6,263 nt of DNA from Bacteroidota bacterium (GTDB lineage: Bacteria > Bacteroidota > Kryptoniia > Kryptoniales > JAKASW01), in assembly GCA_021785235.1 (NCBI GenBank), contig JAJYGB010000076.1, forward strand, positions 1 through 6,263, written 5' to 3'. Below the pieces are notes generated by a model. It was not told the DNA's origin and searched no databases. It saw only the letters and a program-made list of their open reading frames with translations. Shown here piece after piece: positions 1 to 5,485 of the stretch. Numbering within the stretch: position 1 is the stretch's first letter; the number at the start of each line of letters is the position of its first letter. The position numbers were made by a program, and so were the translations under genes.

Positions 1-237
1 GTCATATCCCATCGGCTCGAACACGTTGAAGCCGTTCAAGCGTTTGAACCGCGCCCAGGTATCGGTTGGCGCGAAATTATACCAGTGCCCGATATGAAGT
101 CTGTCGGCGCTGGGATAAAGGAACATTACGAGACAGTACAGCTTGTCCCTGGGGTCGTTGAAATCGAGGTGGTAGACCTTGTTCTCTTCCCAGTATTTCC
201 GCCATTTTGTTTCAATTGAAGTAAAATCGTATCTCAT
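1..237 (-). CDS. leuS: Leucyl-tRNA synthetase, N-terminal part (cut by window edge)
   Basis: Cytoplasmic class I aminoacyl-tRNA synthetase that charges tRNA-Leu with leucine using ATP. Only the first 79 residues are in the window; the gene continues beyond base 1. My translation begins MRYDFTSIETKWRKYWEENK, the usual LeuS opening (Y-D-F, I-E-x-K-W, Y-W-E-E-N). The class I ATP-binding signature HIGH is at residues 48-51, preceded by MFLYPS and followed by WYNFAPTDTWARFKRLNGF and FEPMGYD, all in the order expected at the start of the LeuS Rossmann catalytic domain. One deviation: A44 stands where YPSG normally has glycine. The ATG (237-235) overlaps the TGA of the upstream recombinase-like gene as ATGA, so translation is probably coupled. 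Only a weak purine run (AGAGAAAAG) precedes the ATG. The editing domain and the KMSKS motif lie outside the window. The family assignment is secure. Confidence 0.95.
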   Translation of the reverse strand, partial: MRYDFTSIETKWRKYWEENKVYHLDFNDPRDKLYCLVMFLYPSADRLHIGHWYNFAPTDTWARFKRLNGFNVFEPMGYD

Positions 238-1133
238 CTTTTCTCTGCCGTAGCTTTGGAGTTGGCCATAATTTTTCTGAAAGGCATGTTACTTTTGAAT
301 CGCATGAAGGATCTGATTTCTTCGGATGTCCTTCCCTGTTTCATGAGCCGCACCGCGCAATACGTTCTCAGCGAGTCAAGCCTGAGCGCTCTTTGCTCGT
401 CGATCCTGAGACGCTTTCTCATGGCTGCTCTGGCTCCCCGGAAGGAAATTCTCGTTTTCGTTGACCTTCCGGCGCGGACGGTTGTAAACAGTGCGTAGTC
501 TGCCCCCACGTCGCCGCGGGCATCTATATAGTCGTATAAAGCCGCGCTCGCAGGGGTTGTAACCCTGATAACCTCGTATCTCCCACGCATTCCCTTTGGC
601 TTCACCCACAACTCTACGGCTTCACCTTTTCTCTTGAGGTCGCCCAGATCGGCGTTGATCAGCTCCGAAATTGTCGTGCCGCATTCGAAAATCACAGACG
701 CGAATGCGTAATCCCTCTTGCCGAGAAGCGAAGTCCTGTCGATCTTCGATATCGCCTCGGTCACTTCGGAGAGCGACACCCCCATGATCTTGAAGGTCTG
801 AGCCGAACCGTGAACGCTCCAGGCCGGATTCTTCTGAAGGACACCCATGTCCACAAGGAACTCGCAGAACCTTCGCGATGCGGTCATGTAGGTGTTAACC
901 GTGTTGTTCGATAGTTTCCTGCCGTTAAGAAGCCACAACCTGAATTGGCTGAAGTCATCGGGAGTAAACTTAAAAGAGTTCCCCTTCGCGAAGGCGACGA
1001 GTTGGTCGAGCGCCTTCCGGTAGACATGCCGCGTCGCGCCGCTCGCGAATCTCATCGACCCTTCGAACTGTTGCACGAGAATACGGAACTGGCTCTGCGG
1101 AATTTTGGTAGCGGGGAACCTTTCTGATATCAT
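234..1133 (-). CDS. Tyrosine recombinase-like protein with degenerate active site (XerC/D fold)
   Basis: 299 residues, the normal length for XerC/XerD. Residues about 15-105 resemble the N-terminal SAM-like core-binding domain (ATRHVYRKALDQLVAFAKG, then NNTVNTYMTASRRFCEFL and a KNPAW turn). Residues about 118-299 resemble the catalytic domain. The first catalytic Arg should lie in a GLRxSEL-type motif, but this protein reads GTTISEL, placing T154 there. The beta-hairpin Lys is plausibly K180 (KPKGMRGR). The HxxR motif reads DSLR, so His is replaced by D253 and R256 is kept. The LGH position reads MRF (F279), and the nucleophilic Tyr position, nine residues on, is I288. By this reading, strand cleavage is very unlikely, while folding and DNA binding remain possible. 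The frame is intact and its TGA overlaps the leuS ATG, which argues against a decaying pseudogene. The start ATG (1133-1131) has no clear Shine-Dalgarno but gives a normal N-terminus. No att sites or partner mobile genes are seen. Confidence 0.8.
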   Translation of the reverse strand: MISERFPATKIPQSQFRILVQQFEGSMRFASGATRHVYRKALDQLVAFAKGNSFKFTPDDFSQFRLWLLNGRKLSNNTVNTYMTASRRFCEFLVDMGVLQKNPAWSVHGSAQTFKIMGVSLSEVTEAISKIDRTSLLGKRDYAFASVIFECGTTISELINADLGDLKRKGEAVELWVKPKGMRGRYEVIRVTTPASAALYDYIDARGDVGADYALFTTVRAGRSTKTRISFRGARAAMRKRLRIDEQRALRLDSLRTYCAVRLMKQGRTSEEIRSFMRFKSNMPFRKIMANSKATAEKR

Positions 1134-1155
1134 TTTTCAATGAATTTAACGCTGT

Positions 1156-1171
1156 TTGGAGTTATATCCAA
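1156..1171 (-). promoter_or_regulatory. Weak -10 candidate inside an inverted repeat, upstream of the recombinase-leuS unit
   Basis: Read on the minus strand, TATAAC (1166-1161) matches five of six -10 consensus bases and lies about 28 bases upstream of the recombinase-like ATG. It forms the centre of an inverted repeat, TTGGA (1156-1160) and TCCAA (1167-1171). No convincing -35 hexamer sits 16-18 bases upstream, so the promoter call is weak. A protein binding the repeat would cover the -10; this is inference. Confidence 0.25.
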
Positions 1172-1201
1172 CGGGATTCGCCTCCCACCGACGCCTGTGA
1201 C

Positions 1202-1266
1202 AACAAGAGAACCGGTTCCCGTTAAACAAATGGCGCGGAATTATTGAAACAATAACAGCTCTTGTT
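1202..1266. repeat. Nested small inverted repeats upstream of the short-chain dehydrogenase gene
   Basis: AACAAGAG (1202-1209) is perfectly complementary to CTCTTGTT (1259-1266). Between and overlapping these arms lie a 10-base perfect palindrome, GAACCGGTTC (1209-1218), and a tight hairpin, TTATTG-AAA-CAATAA (1241-1255). The hairpin overlaps the candidate -35 of the plus-strand promoter. Any one of these could occur by chance in 171 bases, but their clustering next to the promoter makes an operator or leader structure possible. Confidence 0.35.
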
Positions 1267-1272
1267 TATTTT
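1244..1272 (+). promoter_or_regulatory. Probable promoter for the SDR-MDR gene pair
   Basis: TTGAAA (1244-1249) matches five of six bases of the -35 consensus. It is followed after exactly 17 bases by TATTTT (1267-1272), a four-of-six -10. Transcription would begin near 1279, leaving an A+T-rich leader of about 25 bases before the ATG at 1305. The location is right and the spacing ideal, but the -10 is imperfect, and a Bacteroidota-type promoter would follow a different consensus. Confidence 0.45.
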
Positions 1273-1304
1273 CAATTACAAATTAAATCAATTCGGAAAA
1301 GGAA

Positions 1305-2063
1305 ATGATAGATTTAACCGGAAAAGTTGTCTTAATAACTGGAGGTTCAAGAGGTATCGGTGCCGCGACGGCGATTCTATTCGCGAAAGCCGGAGCGGAT
1401 GTCGCAATCACTTATCAAGGCAGCGACGCGAAAGCAAAAGAAGTTGTCAACGAGATTAAGAAACTCGGGAGGAAAGGCTCGGCCTACAAAGGCGACAACA
1501 GCAAGAACGACGTCGTAAAGAGTATCGTCCACGATGCCTACAAAGAATTCGGCAGGATAGACATCCTTGTTAATAACGCCGGGGTATGGACGTACGGCGA
1601 AGTTGACACGATGAAGGAGAGCGTCTGGGACCACACAATGGACATTAACCTAAAAGGCACATTCCTCTTCTGCCATTACGTAATCCCCATAATGAAGAAA
1701 CAAGGCGGAGGATCGATAATCAATCTTTCATCGACCGCCGGCCAGCGCGGCGAGGCACTCCACTCACACTACGCAGCATCCAAAGGCGGAGTTATCTCAT
1801 TCACGAAGAGTCTATCTACTGAGCTCGGCCAGTTCAATATCAGAGTGAACAGTGTTGCGCCAGGCTGGGTAGATACCGACATGAGCGCCGAGGCGCTGAA
1901 CGAACCGGCGTATAGACGGCAAGTTCTCGGAACTATTCCACTCGGCAGGATCCCTACCGGTAGCGATATAGCCGGACCGATCCTCTTCCTGGCGTCCGAC
2001 CTCGCCAGCCACATTACGGGGGAAATACTGAACGTTAACGGCGGCTCGGTGCTAGTAGGTTGA
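1305..2063 (+). CDS. Short-chain dehydrogenase/reductase, FabG-like (SDR family)
   Basis: NAD(P)(H)-dependent oxidoreductase of the classical SDR family, 252 residues, the usual length, probably cytoplasmic. A single Rossmann domain is visible. The cofactor motif TGGSRGIG is at 12-19 and NNAG at 90-93. The catalytic tetrad is complete: N115 (MDINLKG), S143 (NLSSTAG), Y156 and K160 (YAASK), with the normal 13-residue Ser-Tyr spacing. VAPGWVDTDM follows at 184-193, and the C-terminus ends in the typical ITGEILNVNGG. R16 and the polar residues after strand 2 suggest NADP(H), which is inference. The ATG is preceded by GGAAAAGGAA, a usable purine-rich ribosome site. The next gene begins one base after the stop, so the two are surely cotranscribed. 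FabG (3-oxoacyl-ACP reductase) is the nearest familiar label, but no fatty-acid synthesis genes are adjacent, so a sugar, polyol or other ketone/alcohol substrate is equally possible. Confidence 0.9.
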   Translation: MIDLTGKVVLITGGSRGIGAATAILFAKAGADVAITYQGSDAKAKEVVNEIKKLGRKGSAYKGDNSKNDVVKSIVHDAYKEFGRIDILVNNAGVWTYGEVDTMKESVWDHTMDINLKGTFLFCHYVIPIMKKQGGGSIINLSSTAGQRGEALHSHYAASKGGVISFTKSLSTELGQFNIRVNSVAPGWVDTDMSAEALNEPAYRRQVLGTIPLGRIPTGSDIAGPILFLASDLASHITGEILNVNGGSVLVG

Positions 2064-2064
2064 A

Positions 2065-3093
2065 GTGAAATCTCTGCGCGTTCACGAGCACGGCGGGACG
2101 GAGAAAATCGTTATAGATGAGATCCCGGAACCGGCCCCCAAAGCCAACGAAGCCGTCGTAAAGATCGCGGCGACGTCGGTAAATCATCTGGATATCTGGG
2201 TTCGCGGGGGCATGCGGAATGTCTCCCTTCCCTTGCCGATGGTACTCGGCTCAGACGGCGCGGGAATCGTCGCGGAAGTCGGAAGTGACATAACGGACTT
2301 GAAGGTGGGTGACCGCGTCCTGATTTCTCCCGCGACATCGTGCGGCAGGTGCGAGGAGTGCCTATCCGGCCATGACAATCTTTGCCGCGAATACAAGATT
2401 TTAGGCGAGCATTGCGACGGCACCGACGCCGAACTCGTGGCTGCGAGACGCGACAATATTGTAAAGCTCCCGGACGGCGTGTCTTTTGAGGAGGCCGCAG
2501 CTTCCTCACTCGTCTTCATAACTGCTTACCAGATGCTCGTCGAGAAAGTGAAAGTGCAGCCACTCGACTACGTACTTGTCATGGGTGCTAGCAGCGGAGT
2601 GGGGACGGCAGCAATCCAGATCGCTAAGCTCCATAACGCGCGCGTTATCGCAGTAGTGGGCTCACCGGAAAAACTCGAAAAGGCGATGGCCATGGGTGCC
2701 GATGAAGTGATAAACTACAGCACCGAGAAGATATCGGACGGAGTCAGGAGACTGACGGGAAAACGCGGCGTGGACGTAGTGTTCGAGCACACGGGTCAGG
2801 CCACATGGAGTGACAGCATACTCTCGGCTAAACGCGGCGGCAGAATAGTCACATGCGGCGCCACAACAGGGCCGGAAGTTGTCACCGACCTCCGCTATGT
2901 CTTCTCGAGACAGATTACGATATGCGGAAGCACGATGGGGAGCAAGAGTCTCCTTCTTACCATGCTGGACCTTATGAGCAGGAAGAAATTCAAGGCGGTA
3001 ATCGACAGGAAGATGCCGTTCACCGAGGTGCGGAAGGCTCACGAGATAATCGAGGCCAGGAAGCATTTCGGAAAGATCGTGCTGACATTTTGA
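2065..3093 (+). CDS. Medium-chain dehydrogenase/reductase with structural zinc site (alcohol dehydrogenase/quinone oxidoreductase family)
   Basis: 342-residue NAD(P)-dependent oxidoreductase. It has an N-terminal GroES-like domain (about 1-150), a Rossmann domain (about 165-290) with GASSGVG at 174-180, and a C-terminal return to the first domain ending HFGKIVLTF. Four cysteines, C93, C96, C99 and C107, form the structural zinc lobe of zinc alcohol dehydrogenases. The classical catalytic zinc ligands are not conserved: the Cys of the GVCHTD-type motif is N40 (SVNHLDIW), the GHE motif reads GSD (62-64), and the third cysteine position near 148 is serine. H41 and H116 (LGEH) could serve instead, which is inference. 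From memory, an MDR from Thermus has the same NHLD, LGxDG and LGEH pattern, so this is a real subfamily. Translation starts at GTG (2065), one base after the SDR stop; AGTAGGT upstream is a modest ribosome site. Substrate unknown. Confidence 0.88.
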   Translation: MKSLRVHEHGGTEKIVIDEIPEPAPKANEAVVKIAATSVNHLDIWVRGGMRNVSLPLPMVLGSDGAGIVAEVGSDITDLKVGDRVLISPATSCGRCEECLSGHDNLCREYKILGEHCDGTDAELVAARRDNIVKLPDGVSFEEAAASSLVFITAYQMLVEKVKVQPLDYVLVMGASSGVGTAAIQIAKLHNARVIAVVGSPEKLEKAMAMGADEVINYSTEKISDGVRRLTGKRGVDVVFEHTGQATWSDSILSAKRGGRIVTCGATTGPEVVTDLRYVFSRQITICGSTMGSKSLLLTMLDLMSRKKFKAVIDRKMPFTEVRKAHEIIEARKHFGKIVLTF

Positions 3094-3146
3094 TCCCATC
3101 CCGGCACTCAAAATGGATCCACTCACGAACGTAATTTATCCCGAAA

Positions 3147-3174
3147 TTGGTTTATCTTATTAAACAGGTACAAT
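3147..3174 (+). promoter_or_regulatory. Candidate promoter for thrC, possibly giving a leaderless transcript
   Basis: TACAAT (3169-3174) matches five of six -10 consensus bases. TTGGTT (3147-3152) is a weak -35 at 16-base spacing. The start site would fall at about 3181-3182, where the thrC ATG begins, leaving little or no leader. The surrounding A+T-rich 88-base gap separates thrC from the preceding oxidoreductase gene, supporting a new transcription unit here. Confidence 0.4.
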
Positions 3175-3181
3175 CTGACAG

Positions 3182-4237
3182 ATGAATTATTCAGGTGTCA
3201 TATCCAGATATTCCGAATATCTCCCGCTCCCCATGGAAGCGGAGCCGACGACTCTCCTGGAAGGTAACACGCCACTCATCGAGGCCGACAACCTCAGGAG
3301 CCAACTCCACGCTCCGTGCAAGATATTCCTGAAATTCGAAGGTGCAAATCCGACCGGCTCCTTCAAAGACCGCGGCATGACAGTAGCCATAACTAAGGCT
3401 GTGTTCGACAATGCCGATGCGGTCATTTGCGCCTCGACGGGCAACACTTCGGCGTCGGCCGCGGCGTACGCCGCGAAAGCCGGGTTGAACGCCTACGTCG
3501 TCCTCCCTAAAGGGAAAATCGCCGTTGGCAAGCTGGCTCAGGCGCTCATCTACGGCGCGAAAGTAATTGAGATCGATGGGAATTTTGATGACGCGTTACG
3601 AGTAGTACGCGAAATCGGTGAGAAGACAAAAGTTGTTATAGTGAATTCCATAAACCCTTACAGAATTGAGGGCCAGAAGACGGCATCGTTTGAAATAATC
3701 GAGACCCTCGGCAAGGCGCCGACACATCACTCCCTCCCCGTCGGCAATGCGGGAAACATCACGGCATATTGGAAAGGATACGTGGAATGGGGAGCCAAAC
3801 ACGGCACCTCCTTACCCAGAATGCTCGGCTTCCAGGCAGAAGGCGCCGCCCCCATTGTGCGGGGAAAGATCGTCGAACATCCTGAAACTGTCGCCACGGC
3901 GATACGCATCGGCAATCCGGCCAGCTGGAAGCAGGCCGTCCAGGCTCTTGAAGAGTCAGACGGCCAGATCGAAATCGTAACCGATGAAGAGATACTTTCG
4001 GCACAGAGACTCATCGCGTCGACCGAAGGAATATTCTGCGAGCCGGCATCCGCTTCCTCAGTCGCCGGGTTGAAGAAGCTCATAGCCGGAAATTACTTCA
4101 CCGGCAAAGACACCGTAGTCTGCACCCTCACGGGGAACGGGTTGAAAGATCCGGACACGGCTTCGCGCGATATACCTCCTCCGCTCAGAGCAAAGCCCGT
4201 TTTATCAGACGTACTGAATTTGATGAACATAAAATAA
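3182..4237 (+). CDS. thrC: Threonine synthase
   Basis: PLP-dependent enzyme (fold type II) that converts O-phosphohomoserine and water to threonine and phosphate, the last step of threonine synthesis; cytoplasmic. At 351 residues it belongs to the short class found in Bacillus and many other bacteria. The N-terminus [17 protein letters not shown] matches the family's G-x-I-x-x-Y-x-x-Y-L-P opening, which fixes the start. EGNTPLI is at 27-33. The PLP-binding lysine is K62 in [24 protein letters not shown] follows at 85-97, the phosphate-binding loop GNAGN is at 188-192, and TGNGLKDPD lies near the C-terminus (317-325). No Shine-Dalgarno sequence lies within the normal distance: the bases before the ATG read ACAATCTGACAG. 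Internal M18 also lacks a ribosome site and would remove conserved residues. lysC follows after 18 bases, so both commitment and end steps of the threonine branch share an operon. Confidence 0.96.
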   Translation: MNYSGVISRYSEYLPLPMEAEPTTLLEGNTPLIEADNLRSQLHAPCKIFLKFEGANPTGSFKDRGMTVAITKAVFDNADAVICASTGNTSASAAAYAAKAGLNAYVVLPKGKIAVGKLAQALIYGAKVIEIDGNFDDALRVVREIGEKTKVVIVNSINPYRIEGQKTASFEIIETLGKAPTHHSLPVGNAGNITAYWKGYVEWGAKHGTSLPRMLGFQAEGAAPIVRGKIVEHPETVATAIRIGNPASWKQAVQALEESDGQIEIVTDEEILSAQRLIASTEGIFCEPASASSVAGLKKLIAGNYFTGKDTVVCTLTGNGLKDPDTASRDIPPPLRAKPVLSDVLNLMNIK

Positions 4238-4255
4238 TTACGACAAGAAAAGCTG

Positions 4256-5485
4256 ATGCTTATTGTACAGAAATTCGGCGGGACATCCGTCGGGACAATC
4301 GATAGAATTCACAACGTGGCCGAGCGGGTCGCGCGCGCAAAAAGAGCTGGACACGACGTGGTTGTCGTCGTGAGCGCCATGGCAGGAGAAACAAACCGCC
4401 TTATCGACCTAGCCAAATCAGCGGTCCACTCCCCCGACCCACGCGAAATGGACGTCCTCCTTTCGACGGGCGAGCAGGTCTCGACAGCCCTTCTCTCGAT
4501 GGCGCTTATCTCAATGGGCTACAAGGCGCGCTCACTTCAGAACCATCAGGTAAGGCTTGTGACGGACTCCGCGTACACGAAGGCGCACATCAAGCGTATC
4601 GATGCTCAGAAACTCACGAGCGTCCTGAAAGAGGGGGCCATAGCAATCGTTGCCGGTTTTCAGGGGATCGATGAGAAGGGCGACATTACAACTCTCGGGC
4701 GCGGAGGATCGGACACGACTGCGGTAGCCATCGCCGCAGCCCTGAAACCGCACGCCAGGAACGGGCTCGTTTGCGAAATCTATACGGACGTAGACGGTGT
4801 TTACACCACCGACCCGAACATCGTCCCAGAGGCCAGGAAGATCAAAAAGATAAGTTTCGAGGAAATGTTCGAGCTCGCAAGTTCGGGTGCTAAGGTGCTC
4901 CAGACAAGGTCTGTGCTCTTTGGAATGAAGTTCGACATACCTATTCACGTGAGAAGCAGTTTTAACGATAGCGAGGGAACAATGGTAGTCAATGAAACGC
5001 TCGACATGGAGAGCGTAGTAGTTACCGGGATATCATACGATAAGAACGAAGCCAAGATCACGGTGCTGCACGTATCCGACAAGCCCGGGATAGCGCACAG
5101 CATTTTTGCGCCCCTGGCCGAGGCAGAGATTGTCGTCGACATGATAATCCAGAGCGCGAGCAGCGACGGCTTTACAGACATGAGTTTCACCGTGCCGCGC
5201 GCCGACTATGAGAGGGCAATTATGATACTTCAGGAGCTAGTCAAGCAAAAGAAGGCAACGTATGTCGTCGGCGACGACAGAGTCTCAAAGGTGTCCGTGG
5301 TCGGAGTCGGGATGCGAACCCACTCCGGTGTTGCCGCGAGAATGTTCAAATATTTGGCGGACGCGGGAATAAACATACAATTGATCTCGACCAGCGAGAT
5401 CAAGATCTCCGTCGTCTTGAGCGAGCACGATATGAAGAAGGCCGTTGCGGTCCTTCACAAGGAATTTGGTCTTGAAAATGAGTGA
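4256..5485 (+). CDS. lysC: Aspartate kinase, ACT-domain regulated
   Basis: Phosphorylates aspartate to 4-aspartyl phosphate, the first step toward lysine, threonine, methionine and diaminopimelate; cytoplasmic. The 409 residues are typical of the monofunctional aspartokinase of the Bacillus LysC and Corynebacterium type. The amino-acid kinase domain spans about 1-235: KFGGTSVG at 6-13, [13 protein letters not shown] at 37-49, STGEQVS at 70-76, [11 protein letters not shown] at 148-158 and [11 protein letters not shown] at 177-187. Tandem ACT domains follow from about 255. The segment [24 protein letters not shown] and [20 protein letters not shown] (295-314) correspond to the effector-binding region, so feedback inhibition by lysine and/or threonine is expected. 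No asd or hom fusion is present. The start has only a weak AAGAAAAG upstream, 18 bases after thrC. The 3' end overlaps argC by 8 bases. An internal start probably also yields a separate beta subunit. Confidence 0.96.
   Translation: MLIVQKFGGTSVGTIDRIHNVAERVARAKRAGHDVVVVVSAMAGETNRLIDLAKSAVHSPDPREMDVLLSTGEQVSTALLSMALISMGYKARSLQNHQVRLVTDSAYTKAHIKRIDAQKLTSVLKEGAIAIVAGFQGIDEKGDITTLGRGGSDTTAVAIAAALKPHARNGLVCEIYTDVDGVYTTDPNIVPEARKIKKISFEEMFELASSGAKVLQTRSVLFGMKFDIPIHVRSSFNDSEGTMVVNETLDMESVVVTGISYDKNEAKITVLHVSDKPGIAHSIFAPLAEAEIVVDMIIQSASSDGFTDMSFTVPRADYERAIMILQELVKQKKATYVVGDDRVSKVSVVGVGMRTHSGVAARMFKYLADAGINIQLISTSEIKISVVLSEHDMKKAVAVLHKEFGLENE
4982..5485 (+). CDS. lysC: Putative aspartate kinase beta subunit from an internal in-frame start
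   Basis: In Bacillus subtilis and Corynebacterium glutamicum, lysC makes both a full-length alpha chain and a beta chain of the C-terminal regulatory domain by internal initiation, giving an alpha2-beta2 enzyme. Here ATG 4982 (M243) is preceded by GAGG at 4973-4976 with a 5-base spacer, a better ribosome site than that of the full-length gene. It would give a 167-residue protein carrying both ACT domains, close to known beta-subunit lengths. A second candidate, ATG 5006 (M251, [17 protein letters not shown]), aligns by memory with the Corynebacterium beta start but lacks a Shine-Dalgarno. The GAGGGA bases also encode the conserved Glu-Gly, so the site may partly reflect protein constraint. 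Confidence 0.5.
   Translation: MVVNETLDMESVVVTGISYDKNEAKITVLHVSDKPGIAHSIFAPLAEAEIVVDMIIQSASSDGFTDMSFTVPRADYERAIMILQELVKQKKATYVVGDDRVSKVSVVGVGMRTHSGVAARMFKYLADAGINIQLISTSEIKISVVLSEHDMKKAVAVLHKEFGLENE

Larger units (their letters stand above)
1134..1304. other. Divergent intergenic region
   Basis: 171 non-coding bases separate the minus-strand recombinase-leuS unit from the plus-strand oxidoreductase pair, so promoters for both directions should lie here. The right half (about 1225-1304) is clearly A+T-richer than the flanking genes, as expected of a promoter. The left half is mixed and contains several short inverted repeats. I see no open frame of note, no tRNA and no rho-independent terminator. 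Confidence 0.7.

Noticed and set aside
234..1133. Mobile element or integron signature suggested by a recombinase gene
   Set aside because: No terminal repeats, attachment site, cargo or tRNA target is seen around it. The active site looks dead, and the gene is embedded in an operon with leuS.
1241..1255. TTATTG-AAA-CAATAA as a dif-like or Xer core site
   Set aside because: The arms are 6 bases with a 3-base centre. Xer core sites have 11-base arms around a 6-8 base centre, so the geometry does not fit.
2111..2509. Open frame of 132 codons on the minus strand
   Set aside because: Antisense to the MDR N-terminal domain; arginine- and proline-rich low-complexity product typical of a shadow frame.
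3092..3119. Possible terminator after the MDR gene (GATCCCAT pairing with ATGGATC)
   Set aside because: The stem needs a bulge, overlaps the stop codon and is not followed by a T run, so it does not qualify as a rho-independent terminator.
2662..3126. Open frame of 154 codons on the minus strand
   Set aside because: Antisense to the Rossmann and C-terminal parts of the MDR gene; no family resemblance and no plausible ribosome site context.
4532..4948. Open frame of 138 codons on the minus strand
   Set aside because: Antisense to the kinase domain of lysC, which is conserved across the whole span.
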